Below, one piece after another: positions 23,613 to 32,155 of a stretch of DNA of 35,386 nucleotides; position 1 is the first letter of the stretch; every line of letters begins with the position of its first letter. The notes beneath the pieces are model-generated. The model was not told the origin of the DNA and did no database searches. It saw only the letters and a list, made by a program, of their open reading frames with translations. Origin of the DNA: an uncultured Clostridia bacterium (GTDB lineage Bacteria; Bacillota; Clostridia; Oscillospirales; Butyricicoccaceae); contig CALWAP010000021.1 of assembly GCA_944375715.1 (NCBI GenBank), positions 1 to 35,386 of the forward strand. Direction: 5' to 3'. Both the position numbers and the translations under genes were made by a program.

Positions 23613-24936
23613 GAAAATATTCCTTATTTCGCTGGGATGTGCAAAAAACCTTGTTAATTCAGAGCAAATGCTTGCTATGCTGGAGGAAAGCGGCTATAAA
23701 AGAGTCGACGATCCTGCCGATTGTGATGTTGCCATAGTCAATACCTGCGGCTTCATCGATGACGCCAAGAGGGAAGCCATTGATGTTATATTTAAGCTGG
23801 CCCAGCTGAAAAGCAGCGGGGCTATAAAAGGGCTTGTAGTTACAGGCTGTCTTACCGAGCGATACAAGGATGAGTTTTTAAAGGAACTTCCCGAGGTGGA
23901 TGCCGCTTTGGGTACGGGCAGTTACGATGAGATAGTAAAGGCTGTAGACGCAGTATGCCGTGGTGAAACCGGAGGCGAATGGTTCAGAAAGGCGGAACTA
24001 TGCCCCCTGGATGGTAAGCGCAGCCTGATGACGCCGTCATACTACGCCTATTTGAGAATAGCCGAGGGGTGCGATAACAGATGTGCTTACTGTGTTATTC
24101 CTTATATCCGCGGCAGATATCGCAGCCGGGATATGGACAGCCTTGTAAAAGAGGCCGAAAACCTTGCGGCCGGCGGCGTAAAGGAGCTTTTGATTATAGC
24201 TCAGGACATAACAAGATATGGAATGGATATCTATGGTGAAAGGGTCCTTTACAAACTTCTGGAACGTCTTTGTGAAATTGATGGCATCGAGTGGATAAGG
24301 CTACATTATCTTTATCCTGATGAGATAGATGACAGACTTCTTGAAACTATAAAGAACAACGATAAGATTTTAAAGTATTTTGACCTTCCACTTCAGCATA
24401 TAAATGACAAGGTTCTCAGGGAAATGAACCGGCGCGGAAACGGAGCACTTATCAAGGAAAGAATAAACAAGATACGCTGTATGATGCCGGAAAGCGTCTT
24501 TCGTACCAGTATGATAGTAGGTTTCCCCGGTGAGACAGAAGAAGAATTCCAGGAGCTTTATGATTTTCTTTCAGAATATAAGCTTGAAAGAGCGGGGTTT
24601 TTCTGTTATTCTCAGGAGGAGGGCGCTCCCGCTGCCGCCAGGGCAGATCAGATACCCGAAGATGTAAAGGAGGCTCGAAGGATAAAGCTTTTTGAGCTTC
24701 AGGAAAGGATCATGGACGAAATGGCCTCCGATCTGACAGGCAGAAAGCTGAAAGTCCTTTGCTGCGGGTATGATGAAAGCGGAAGACAGTATGGGCGTTC
24801 ATATATGGACTCGGTCGATGTAGACGGTGTTGTATTTTTTGAAGACGAAGCGGTTAATGAAGGCGAGTTTGTCACGGTGGAAATTCTTGAAGGCGCCGCC
24901 AGCGAGCTTTACGGCCGTGTAGTCAGGGAGGATTGA
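23605..24936 (+). CDS. rimO: Ribosomal protein S12 methylthiotransferase RimO
   Basis: This 443-residue radical-SAM enzyme adds a methylthio group to the conserved aspartate of ribosomal protein S12. The UPF0004 domain opens ISLGCAKNLVNSEQM with C12, C48 and C82. The radical-SAM cluster motif is CDNRCAYC (C156, C160, C163), and a C-terminal TRAM domain (about 375-440, GRSYMDSVDVDG) follows. The start is a GTG at 23605, eight bases after GGAGG (23591-23595) and overlapping the end of recX; an upstream in-frame ATG at 23527 would add 26 residues unlike the family. Confidence 0.94.
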   Translation: MNEKIFLISLGCAKNLVNSEQMLAMLEESGYKRVDDPADCDVAIVNTCGFIDDAKREAIDVIFKLAQLKSSGAIKGLVVTGCLTERYKDEFLKELPEVDAALGTGSYDEIVKAVDAVCRGETGGEWFRKAELCPLDGKRSLMTPSYYAYLRIAEGCDNRCAYCVIPYIRGRYRSRDMDSLVKEAENLAAGGVKELLIIAQDITRYGMDIYGERVLYKLLERLCEIDGIEWIRLHYLYPDEIDDRLLETIKNNDKILKYFDLPLQHINDKVLREMNRRGNGALIKERINKIRCMMPESVFRTSMIVGFPGETEEEFQELYDFLSEYKLERAGFFCYSQEEGAPAAARADQIPEDVKEARRIKLFELQERIMDEMASDLTGRKLKVLCCGYDESGRQYGRSYMDSVDVDGVVFFEDEAVNEGEFVTVEILEGAASELYGRVVRED

Positions 24937-24939
24937 CAA

Positions 24940-25497
24940 ATGACTACTGCCAACAAAATCACGCTTGCCAGGATGATGCTTATACCCATATTTATGTATT
25001 CGGCAATTTCGGAGGGCGCCCAGGGCAATTTCGTGGCGCTTGCCCTTTTTGCCATCGCCAGCCTGACAGACGGTATTGATGGGTATATTGCAAGAAAGTA
25101 TAACCAGATAACGGATTTCGGTAAGCTGGTCGACCCTCTGGCCGATAAATTGCTGGTCATGTCGGCCCTTCTGATCCTTTTGGAACAGGGTATACTTTCG
25201 TCCTGGGCCTGCATTATAATCCTGGCCAGGGAGTTCGTCGTATCCTCTTTAAGGAGCATCGCCGCGTCCAAGGGAGTTGTCCTGGCTGCGGCTTTCTGGG
25301 GAAAGCTTAAGACCCTTTCCCAGCTGGTGTGCATCATGTACCTCCTTTCGGGGGTAAGCGATGTGGTTATTTACGGCAGCCTGACCCTTAAAAAGCTTTC
25401 CATCTGGGTCATGGTATTTTTCACCGTCTTTTCCGGTTACGATTATTTGAAACGGAACTTCTATCTTATCAAGGATGGGGTTTCGAAAGGGGAATAA
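24940..25497 (+). CDS. pgsA: CDP-diacylglycerol-glycerol-3-phosphate 3-phosphatidyltransferase
   Basis: This 185-residue integral membrane enzyme makes phosphatidylglycerol-phosphate, the first committed step to phosphatidylglycerol. The CDP-alcohol phosphotransferase motif is complete: D44-x2-D47-G48-x2-A51-R52, then G61-x3-D65-x3-D69. Hydrophobic segments at about 8-24, 30-45, 72-95, 110-140 and 145-168 fit the six-helix fold. It follows rimO after three bases, the common Firmicute order, and is followed by cysS after three bases, so all are probably on one transcript. Confidence 0.94.
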   Translation: MTTANKITLARMMLIPIFMYSAISEGAQGNFVALALFAIASLTDGIDGYIARKYNQITDFGKLVDPLADKLLVMSALLILLEQGILSSWACIIILAREFVVSSLRSIAASKGVVLAAAFWGKLKTLSQLVCIMYLLSGVSDVVIYGSLTLKKLSIWVMVFFTVFSGYDYLKRNFYLIKDGVSKGE

Positions 25498-25500
25498 TAA

Positions 25501-26901
25501 ATGAAGGTTTACAACACGCTTACAAGAAAAAAGGAAGAATTGATACCCCTTAAGGAAGGGGAGATCAAGATGTATTCCTGCGGCCCGACGGTATATAATT
25601 ACTTCCATATCGGCAATGCCAGGCCTTTTATAATGTTTGATCTTTTAAGACGCTATCTTGAGTATCGAGGGTATAAGGTAAAGTTCGTACAGAACTTCAC
25701 CGATATCGACGATAAGGTGATTAAAAAGGCTAACGACGAGAACACAACATATAACGAGATTGCCGAAAGGTATATAAAAGAGTATTTTACCGATGCTGAG
25801 GGGCTCAAAATCAAAAAAGCCGATGTGCATCCCCGTGCCAGCGAGAATATTGACGAGATAATTGACATAGTGAAGACTTTGGTGGACAAAGGTTATGCCT
25901 ATGAAGCAGGCGGCGATGTGTATTTCCGTACCAGGGCATTCAAGGAGTATGGTAAGCTGTCCCACCAGAATCTTGATGAGCTGGAAGCGGGAGCCAGGGT
26001 CGATGTGCGAGAGCATAAGGAAGACCCGATGGACTTTGCCCTTTGGAAGGCTGCAAAGCCGGGCGAACCCTTCTGGCACTCTCCTTGGGGCGACGGGCGT
26101 CCCGGATGGCATATCGAGTGTTCTGCCATGGCGAGGAAATACCTTGGCGAGACAATAGACATACATTCGGGCGGTGTCGATCTTTGTTTCCCGCACCATG
26201 AGAATGAAATAGCGCAGTCGGAATGCGCCAATGGAAAGCCCTTTGCCCATTATTGGCTGCACAATGCCTTTCTTAATATCGATAATCAGAAAATGTCCAA
26301 ATCCCTGGGAAATTTCTTTACTGTTAGGGACGCGGCTGAGGCCTATGGATATGATGCCATAAGGTTCTTTATGGTATCGGCACATTACCGTACGCCGCTT
26401 AATTATTCCAAGGAATCACTTGAGCAGGCCCAGGCGGCGCTGGCCAGAATAAACGCGGCACTTTCCAATCTGCGTTTTTTGAGCGAGAAAGGCGCTGAAG
26501 GAGAGATGAGACCCGCGGAAAAAACTTCTTTTGAAGGTTTTGGTAAATACAGGGACAGCTTTTGCGAAGCAATGGATGATGACCTTAATTCGGCAGACGC
26601 AGTGGCTGTAATATTTGAGCTTATCAGGGAGGTCAACACCCTTTGTGCGGAAAAGGATGTTACAAAGGTGTATGCTGAAGAGGCACTTAAAATGGTGACT
26701 GAACTTTGCTCGGTACTTTCTATTGGTGAAACCGAGACCGATGATATTGGAAATGATATAAAGCAGCTTATTGAAAAACGCCAGCAGGCCAGGAAAGAAA
26801 AGAATTACGCTGAGGCCGACAGGATAAGAGATGAGTTGAAAGCCAGAGGTATTGTTTTGGAGGATACTCCTCAGGGCGTAAAGGCTCATCGTGTAAAATA
26901 A
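25501..26901 (+). CDS. cysS: Cysteinyl-tRNA synthetase
   Basis: This 466-residue class I synthetase charges tRNA-Cys. It has the zinc-site cysteine C27 in [12 protein letters not shown], the HIGH-equivalent HIGN (36-39), WHIECSAM, the [10 protein letters not shown] segment and KMSKS (264-268). A C-terminal helical anticodon-binding region ends with the typical [15 protein letters not shown]. No T-box leader is visible; the gene is reached by read-through from recA or internal promoters. A terminator follows. Confidence 0.98.
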   Translation: MKVYNTLTRKKEELIPLKEGEIKMYSCGPTVYNYFHIGNARPFIMFDLLRRYLEYRGYKVKFVQNFTDIDDKVIKKANDENTTYNEIAERYIKEYFTDAEGLKIKKADVHPRASENIDEIIDIVKTLVDKGYAYEAGGDVYFRTRAFKEYGKLSHQNLDELEAGARVDVREHKEDPMDFALWKAAKPGEPFWHSPWGDGRPGWHIECSAMARKYLGETIDIHSGGVDLCFPHHENEIAQSECANGKPFAHYWLHNAFLNIDNQKMSKSLGNFFTVRDAAEAYGYDAIRFFMVSAHYRTPLNYSKESLEQAQAALARINAALSNLRFLSEKGAEGEMRPAEKTSFEGFGKYRDSFCEAMDDDLNSADAVAVIFELIREVNTLCAEKDVTKVYAEEALKMVTELCSVLSIGETETDDIGNDIKQLIEKRQQARKEKNYAEADRIRDELKARGIVLEDTPQGVKAHRVK

Positions 26902-26918
26902 GATTGGTCAGAATAATA

Positions 26919-26957
26919 AAAACAAAAGCGGCGGGCAAATCCTGTCGCTTTTGTTTT
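26919..26957 (+). terminator. Rho-independent terminator after cysS
   Basis: AAAACAAAAGCG (26919-26930) pairs perfectly with CGCTTTTGTTTT (26946-26957). The inner stem continues with GCGGG against CCTGT (two wobbles) around a CAAAT loop. The U-rich 3' arm serves as the T-tract. Confidence 0.88.
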
Positions 26958-26963
26958 GCATAT

Positions 26964-26993
26964 TTGACGGAAAGGCCGACTTTCTGATATTAT
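26964..26993 (+). promoter_or_regulatory. Promoter for the recD2 operon
   Basis: TTGACG (26964-26969), an 18-base spacer and TATTAT (26988-26993), with an extended -10 TGa (26985-26987). Transcription would start near 27000. Confidence 0.75.
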
Positions 26994-27019
26994 ATGTGTA
27001 TATGGCAGGAGACGCACAG

Positions 27020-27044
27020 CTCCACCCGTCATATGATGGTGGGG
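27020..27044 (+). promoter_or_regulatory. Leader hairpin that covers the ribosome-binding site of the small ORF
   Basis: CTCCACC (27020-27026) pairs with GGTGGGG (27038-27044; one G-U) around an 11-nt loop. The 3' arm is the Shine-Dalgarno region for the ATG at 27054. It could modulate translation of the small ORF and, through coupling, recD2. Confidence 0.4.
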
Positions 27045-27053
27045 GTGATATAT

Positions 27054-27236
27054 ATGGTTTTACTGCCGCTTATAGGAATGGTTTATGCCATGGCGGTTTT
27101 TGGCTATCTGTACATACAGGCCTTTATTATAGCCGGGATAGCCATAAACAGGGAAAATGCAAAAAGGAATTTTGAAAAAACGCTTTCGGAGGAAAAAAGT
27201 GCTCAAGCAACCTGTTCGGATAGAGGGGAAAATTGA
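27054..27236 (+). CDS. Small membrane protein (60 residues), hypothetical, overlapping recD2
   Basis: I do not recognise this product. It has one long or two short hydrophobic helices (residues 1-30, MVLLPLIGMVYAMAVFGYLY followed by IQAFIIAGIAI) and a charged cytoplasmic tail (NRENAKRNFEKTLSEEKSAQ). The G-rich sequence at 27038-27048 is a plausible ribosome-binding site, partly within a hairpin. The ORF is the first one on the transcript from the promoter at 26964-26993. It overlaps the chosen recD2 start by 38 bases, which would couple their translation. It could instead be a non-coding leader; longer in-frame starts upstream exist but lack a ribosome-binding site. Confidence 0.5.
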   Translation: MVLLPLIGMVYAMAVFGYLYIQAFIIAGIAINRENAKRNFEKTLSEEKSAQATCSDRGEN

Positions 27237-29406
27237 AAATGTAATATACCGCAGCGCCGAAAGCGGATATGCCGTGGCCGAGGCTTTGTTGGATGATGGA
27301 GACGAGGTAGTGATTACCGGGACCATGCCTTTTCTTGGGTCGGGGGAAAGAATATCTGCCCTTGGTGAATATGTGAACCATCCCAAACACGGTATGCAGT
27401 TTGCCGTGTCGTCATATTCCCGCACAATGCCGGAAACGGTGCCGGGCATTTATGATTACCTTGCTTCGGGAACTATCAAAGGCATCGGGCCCAAAACCGC
27501 AAAGCAGATAGTGCAGCGCTTTGGAAAGGGAACCTTTGAAATGCTGGCAACCGAAAGTGAAAAGCTCTGCGAGATCAAGGGGATTTCAAAAAGCAAGGCC
27601 GAAGAAATAGGCCGGAATTTCCGTATGCTGAATACAATGAAGCTTATTATGGACTTTTTGTCTTTTTACAAACTGCCGGCATATATATCGGCCGCCCTTT
27701 ACCGTATGTATGGCACGGCCGCGCCTGAGCTTTTGAAAAGGGACCCCTATGTCCTCTGCACTATGGGGTTTGACCTGGGTTTTTATGATGTGGACGCCAT
27801 AGCAATGGACATGGGTTTTGAAAAGGACAGCCCTCAAAGGCTTAAGGCGGGGATACTGTATGAGCTGTCATTTAATGCGGAAAACGGCCATGCCTTTATT
27901 CCCGAGGACAAGCTTATAGAAGCCGCTGCAAGCCTTTGTGAAATAGGGGAGGAATATCTTTTTGACTATCTGGAAGAGCTTATTTCCCAGGGGCGCATAG
28001 TTGAAGATGTCGTCAGGGGACATGATGTCTGCTACCTCGATTATCTTTATAAATGCGAGACATTTATTGCCGATGAGATAAAACGTCTGTGCTCGGTGAA
28101 AGTGGTGCCTCCTCCCAACCTTGACAAAATGATCGCCCGTTCAGAAAAGGCCAATTCCATTAAATACGGCAGCGGTCAGAAAGAGGCTGTGAAAAGATGC
28201 TTTGAAAACGCACTGACACTGATCACCGGCGGCCCGGGTACGGGTAAGACCACGACTCTTTTGTGTCTGTTGGAGCTTCTTGAGGCCAATGGCCTCAGCT
28301 TTATGCTGGCGGCCCCGACGGGCAGGGCCGCCAAGAGAATGAGCCAGCTGTGTAAAAGAGAAGCCAAAACTCTTCACCGTATGCTTGAGGCTGTTTTTGA
28401 CGAAAGTCAACAAAGAGCTGTATTCAGGCGCGACAGGCAGAACCCGCTTAACGCCGATGTAGTAATAATAGATGAAGCATCCATGTTAGATCTTTTTCTT
28501 GCCTCGTCGCTGCTTGACGCTATGAAGCCTCACACAAGGCTTGTGCTTATCGGCGACTCGGATCAGTTGCCGCCGATAGGGCCCGGAAGTTTTTTTGCAG
28601 AGCTTTTGGCATGTCCTGATATTCCAAAAGTAAGACTGACCGATATTTTCCGTCAGGCGCTGGGCAGCGATATTGTCATAAACTCCCACATGATAAACAA
28701 AGGCGAAATGCCTCCGATAAAGAAGAACAGTGGTGATTTTTACTTTGCATCGGCGCGGTCAGCCGAAACGACGGCTTCATCGGTGCTGACTCTTATGACC
28801 GAGCGTATTCCTCTTAAATTCGGCATAGAGCCGGAAGATATACAGGTTATTTGTCCCTCAAGGCAGCTGGCCTGCGGCACCATGTCTCTTAACCGTATTC
28901 TGCAACAGTCCCTTAACCCGCAGTCTGCCGGAAAGTCGGAGATAAGATATGGAGAGGTGGTTTTCAGGACAGGTGACAGGGTTATGCAGGTCAGAAATAA
29001 TTATGACCTTGTATGGCGCCGTACTGACAGTCCCGAAATCGGCACAGGCATATTTAACGGAGATACGGGAGTTATCGTTTATATAGACAATGCTTCCAAT
29101 GTGCTGGTGGTAAGGTATGACGATAAGGAAGCCGATTATACATTTGATGAGATAAGCCAGCTTGAGCACGCCTATGCCGTAACGGTTCACAAATCCCAGG
29201 GAAGTGAATATCCCGCGGTGATCCTGCCTTTGTTTTCATCTCCTCAGCGGCTTTTGACGAGAAGCCTGCTTTACACCGCCGTGACACGCGCCAAGAAGCT
29301 GCTTGTCATAGTCGGAAGGGAAGAGATTGTGAAGCAGATGGTGGAAACCAACAAAAAAAACAGACGTTTTTCGGCGCTTAAATTGAGAATTACAAATGAG
29401 ATTTGA
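27199..29406 (+). CDS. recD2: RecD2-type ATP-dependent 5'-3' DNA helicase
   Basis: This 735-residue superfamily 1B helicase of the RecBC-independent RecD2 type is implicated in replication-fork and mismatch repair. The N-terminal OB-like region has GKIENVIYRSAESGYAVAEA. Helix-hairpin-helix repeats (about 80-200) include GTIKGIGPKTAKQIVQRFG and CEIKGISKSKAEEIG. Walker A is GGPGTGKT (344-351) and Walker B is VVIIDEASM. Motif III is LIGDSDQLPPIGPG; the C-terminal helicase motifs include HAYAVTVHKSQGSEYPAVILP and LLYTAVTRAKKLL. Start: GTG at 27199 lies six bases after GGAGG (27188-27192); an in-frame ATG at 27157 adds a basic extension (KKRFRRKK). It overlaps comF by 11 bases. Confidence 0.95.
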   Translation: MLKQPVRIEGKIENVIYRSAESGYAVAEALLDDGDEVVITGTMPFLGSGERISALGEYVNHPKHGMQFAVSSYSRTMPETVPGIYDYLASGTIKGIGPKTAKQIVQRFGKGTFEMLATESEKLCEIKGISKSKAEEIGRNFRMLNTMKLIMDFLSFYKLPAYISAALYRMYGTAAPELLKRDPYVLCTMGFDLGFYDVDAIAMDMGFEKDSPQRLKAGILYELSFNAENGHAFIPEDKLIEAAASLCEIGEEYLFDYLEELISQGRIVEDVVRGHDVCYLDYLYKCETFIADEIKRLCSVKVVPPPNLDKMIARSEKANSIKYGSGQKEAVKRCFENALTLITGGPGTGKTTTLLCLLELLEANGLSFMLAAPTGRAAKRMSQLCKREAKTLHRMLEAVFDESQQRAVFRRDRQNPLNADVVIIDEASMLDLFLASSLLDAMKPHTRLVLIGDSDQLPPIGPGSFFAELLACPDIPKVRLTDIFRQALGSDIVINSHMINKGEMPPIKKNSGDFYFASARSAETTASSVLTLMTERIPLKFGIEPEDIQVICPSRQLACGTMSLNRILQQSLNPQSAGKSEIRYGEVVFRTGDRVMQVRNNYDLVWRRTDSPEIGTGIFNGDTGVIVYIDNASNVLVVRYDDKEADYTFDEISQLEHAYAVTVHKSQGSEYPAVILPLFSSPQRLLTRSLLYTAVTRAKKLLVIVGREEIVKQMVETNKKNRRFSALKLRITNEI

Positions 29407-30064
29407 TCTTTGGAGAGGTTTCCTAGACCTTTTGTTTCCGCCGAAATGTGCATTTTGCCACAAAATATTGCCGAAAGACTGCCGCAAAGACGGAATATGT
29501 CCCGAATGTATGGAAGGGCTGAAAAAAACGGAGATAACCTCGGTGGGAAAATGCGAATTTACCGACGGGGTATATTCCTGCCAGGCATACAGCGGCAATG
29601 TAAGGAAGTCTATTCACAGATTTAAATTTGGAGGAAGACAGGAATATTCCCGCATATACGCAGATATGATGGCGAAGCGTATCATCGGCAGCCTCGGCCG
29701 GCTTGATATAGGGTTTGTAACATATGTTCCTACCAACAAAAGCCATATCAGAAAAAGGGGATATGACCATGGCATGCTTATAGCGAGGTATATTGCTGAA
29801 AAGCTAGACATTGCTGAAATGGAGTGTTTCCGCAAATGCAGGGAAACCAAACCCATGTATGGGCTGACTCCCTCGCAAAGGCGTGCCAATATACTTGGAG
29901 CGATATCATTGACATGCAAAAAAGAACATATCATGGGTAAAAATGTCTTAATTACCGATGATATTTTTACAACCGGCGCTTCAGTTAGCGAATGCGCAAG
30001 GCTTTTGAAATCTGCTGGAGCCGGCAGGGTCTATGTTTTGACAGTTGCTAAAACAGAGAAATAA
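29396..30064 (+). CDS. comF: ComF-family phosphoribosyltransferase-like protein
   Basis: This 222-residue protein has an N-terminal zinc finger (C18-x2-C21 and C35-x2-C38), in the order LLFPPKCAFCHK then GICPECME. A type I phosphoribosyltransferase domain follows, with IHRFKFGGRQEYSRIYA, VPTNKSHIRKRGYDH and the PRPP loop VLITDDIFTTGAS. ComF relatives take part in DNA uptake and handling of single-stranded DNA; whether this organism is competent is unknown and no comFA is adjacent. The start overlaps recD2 by 11 bases, so it is cotranscribed with a DNA-repair helicase. Confidence 0.9.
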   Translation: MRFDLWRGFLDLLFPPKCAFCHKILPKDCRKDGICPECMEGLKKTEITSVGKCEFTDGVYSCQAYSGNVRKSIHRFKFGGRQEYSRIYADMMAKRIIGSLGRLDIGFVTYVPTNKSHIRKRGYDHGMLIARYIAEKLDIAEMECFRKCRETKPMYGLTPSQRRANILGAISLTCKKEHIMGKNVLITDDIFTTGASVSECARLLKSAGAGRVYVLTVAKTEK

Positions 30065-30081
30065 TATTAAAATATTATTTG

Positions 30082-30110
30082 TTGAAATATAAGGGGAGAT
30101 TGGATATAAT
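30082..30110 (+). promoter_or_regulatory. Consensus promoter for mreB
   Basis: TTGAAA (30082-30087), a 17-base spacer and a perfect TATAAT (30105-30110). Transcription would start near 30117, which rules out the in-frame ATG at 30111 and points to the ATG at 30150. Confidence 0.9.
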
Positions 30111-30149
30111 ATGGGAAGTAATTTTTTAATGAAAATGCGAGGTGCTTTT

Positions 30150-31172
30150 ATGTCTTCCGGAGATATCGGTATAGATTTGGGAACGGCTTCAATACTTGTT
30201 TTTGTAAAAGGTAAGGGAATCGCATTGTGCGAGCCGTCTGTTGTGGCGGTCGATAAGATGTCGGGGAAGATCCTTGCCGTCGGCTCCGACGCCCAGAGCA
30301 TGTTGGGCAGGACACCGGGAAATATTGTTGCAGTGCGTCCTTTAAGGGAAGGCGTTATATCCGATTACGATATGACCGAGAAAATGATCAAGGAATTTAT
30401 AAAAAAGGTACTGGGCTTCAGGCTTTTCAAGCCAAATGTCATAATCTGCATACCCAGCGTTATTACCGAGGTTGAGGAACGTGCGGTCATAGATGCCGGC
30501 ATACAGGCAGGCGCAAAAAGGGTATTCCTTATTGAGGAGCCTGTGGCGGCGGCCATAGGCGCAGGCATAGATATTTCAAAGCCTAATGGAAATATGATAG
30601 TTGATATCGGCGGCGGCACTACCGATATAGCTGTCATTTCTCTGGGCGGCATAGTAGAGTCCACTTCCATCAAGGTGGCCGGGGACAAGTTCGATGAAGC
30701 CATTGTAAAATACATCCGCAGGAAGCATAATGTCCTTATCGGCGAAAGAACGGCTGAGGAAATGAAAATAAATATAGGCTGTGTATATCCCAGGCCGGAG
30801 GACAAGACTATGGAGGTGAAGGGCAGGTGCCTTATGACAGGACTTCCGAGGACTTTTACAGTATCTTCTTCTGAAATGATTGAGGCTTTTGAAGAGGTAA
30901 CAGTCAAGATCCTTGAAGCTGTGCATTCGGTTTTGGAGCGCACCGCGCCCGAGCTGGTGGGTGATATTGCCACAAACGGCATAGTCATGACAGGCGGCGG
31001 AAGCCTTATTTACGGATTTGACAAGCTTATTGAAGCAAAAACGGGTATTGCTACAAGGGTGGCCGACGACGCTATTTCCTGCGTTGCTTATGGTACGGGC
31101 AAGTCCCTGGACAGCATCGGAGCCATGCAGGACGGCACGATGAACCTTTCAAGAAAAAGGCAAATGATGTAA
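30150..31172 (+). CDS. mreB: Rod-shape protein MreB/Mbl, actin-like
   Basis: This 340-residue bacterial actin assembles membrane-bound filaments that guide elongasome wall synthesis. Visible features are DIGIDLGTASILVFVKGKGI (phosphate 1), the SVITEVEERAVIDA segment, the phosphate 2 motif IVDIGGGTTDIAVISLGG and the adenosine motif IVMTGGGSLIYG. A start at 30111 overlaps the promoter -10, so the ATG at 30150 with GAGGTG (30139-30144) is used. Mbl and MreBH are close relatives and cannot be excluded. No mreC or mreD follows; a terminator lies right after the stop, so this copy is monocistronic. Confidence 0.95.
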   Translation: MSSGDIGIDLGTASILVFVKGKGIALCEPSVVAVDKMSGKILAVGSDAQSMLGRTPGNIVAVRPLREGVISDYDMTEKMIKEFIKKVLGFRLFKPNVIICIPSVITEVEERAVIDAGIQAGAKRVFLIEEPVAAAIGAGIDISKPNGNMIVDIGGGTTDIAVISLGGIVESTSIKVAGDKFDEAIVKYIRRKHNVLIGERTAEEMKINIGCVYPRPEDKTMEVKGRCLMTGLPRTFTVSSSEMIEAFEEVTVKILEAVHSVLERTAPELVGDIATNGIVMTGGGSLIYGFDKLIEAKTGIATRVADDAISCVAYGTGKSLDSIGAMQDGTMNLSRKRQMM

Positions 31173-31183
31173 TCAAACATATA

Positions 31184-31212
31184 GAAAGGGCCGCTTTGCT
31201 GTGGCCCTTTTC
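31184..31212 (+). terminator. Rho-independent terminator after mreB
   Basis: AAAGGGCC (31185-31192) pairs with GGCCCTTT (31203-31210), extended by two inner pairs, followed by a short TTTT-rich end. It lies only 17 bases before the next start codon. Confidence 0.8.
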
Positions 31213-31228
31213 CGTTAACGGTGTAAAT

Positions 31229-32128
31229 ATGGAAGAAAGAAAATACAGTTCCAAAATAGGCTGTGCATTATTTGCCATGGCTGCCGCCACATATATAGCT
31301 CAGCTCTGTCTGGCGGCATATGTATATGTTTTCAAAAGCCCGATCGCTTCCAGCAGGTGGTTTTCCGCCATTCTTGTAATAGTTGGCTTTTATTTTTGCG
31401 GCCTTCCTGTGTTCTGGGCAATGATGAAAAAAACGTGCCTGCCGGAAGCTTATATCGAAAAATCAAGGGAAGAAAAGAGCCTTTCATGGCGCAAGTTTCC
31501 CGAGATTTATGTCATGTGCATGGGATTGGGATATATCTTCAGTATACTTGGCGTTTTGATAAGCTCTGCCGTAACGGCAATAACGGGGAATGTCACTCAA
31601 AATCCCGTGAGCCAGATGGCCGATATATCGGGCTTTTTGCCTATGGTAGTGCTTTCAGGTGTATTGGCGCCTTTAGTAGAGGAAATAATTTTCAGAAAAA
31701 TTCTCCTGAAAAAGACGTTGATTTTTGGTGAAAGGGCTGCTGTTATATTTACATCGGCGGCGTTTGCACTGGTGCATATGAACCTGTATCAGTTTTTCTA
31801 TGCCTTTGTCATAGGGGTTATTCTGGGAAGGACGGCAATTTTGTCGGGAGATATAAAATACTGTATTGCCCTTCACAGCGCTGTCAACCTGACAGGCTCG
31901 GCACTTATGCCTTTTATATCGGGCCTGCCTGCGGGAGGTACAGTATCCCTGATTCTTATGCTTTTCCTCATCCTGGGAGGGGTGCGGCTTTCAAGAAAGC
32001 ATGGGGAGCTGCTTCTTTCGAGTGATGATTCAGACTGTTTTTGGCACCCGTCAAGACTTTACTTCAATTTAGGAGTTGGGGCATATGTCCTTTTATGCAT
32101 AGCAGGATTTATATATTCGGTAATATAA
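31229..32128 (+). CDS. CPBP-family intramembrane metalloprotease (CAAX protease/bacteriocin-processing type)
   Basis: This 299-residue protein has about eight hydrophobic segments (near 12-34, 45-65, 95-118, 135-150, 170-205, 212-230, 235-250, 278-298). The Abi/CPBP motifs are present: EEIIFR (E151, E152, R156), FALVHMN (H183) and HSAVN (H216, N220), the presumed zinc-dependent active site in the membrane. Family roles include prenyl-protein-like processing, bacteriocin maturation and self-immunity. No bacteriocin gene is nearby, so the substrate is unknown. The Shine-Dalgarno is weak (AACGGTG), and an in-frame TTG at 31196 lies inside the mreB terminator. Confidence 0.88.
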   Translation: MEERKYSSKIGCALFAMAAATYIAQLCLAAYVYVFKSPIASSRWFSAILVIVGFYFCGLPVFWAMMKKTCLPEAYIEKSREEKSLSWRKFPEIYVMCMGLGYIFSILGVLISSAVTAITGNVTQNPVSQMADISGFLPMVVLSGVLAPLVEEIIFRKILLKKTLIFGERAAVIFTSAAFALVHMNLYQFFYAFVIGVILGRTAILSGDIKYCIALHSAVNLTGSALMPFISGLPAGGTVSLILMLFLILGGVRLSRKHGELLLSSDDSDCFWHPSRLYFNLGVGAYVLLCIAGFIYSVI

Positions 32129-32155
32129 AAAAGCGCGCCAAAAGGCGCACTTTTT
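32127..32155. terminator. Bidirectional terminator between the CPBP protease and murC
   Basis: AGCGCGCC and GGCGCACT form a stem (one mismatch) around AAAA, flanked by six A on the left and TTTTT on the right. The two genes converge here. Confidence 0.85.

Noticed and set aside
27157..27198. Longer recD2 N-terminus from an ATG at 27157
   Set aside because: It adds a basic stretch not typical of RecD2 and has a poorer ribosome-binding site than the GTG at 27199, which is six bases after GGAGG. I cannot exclude it fully.
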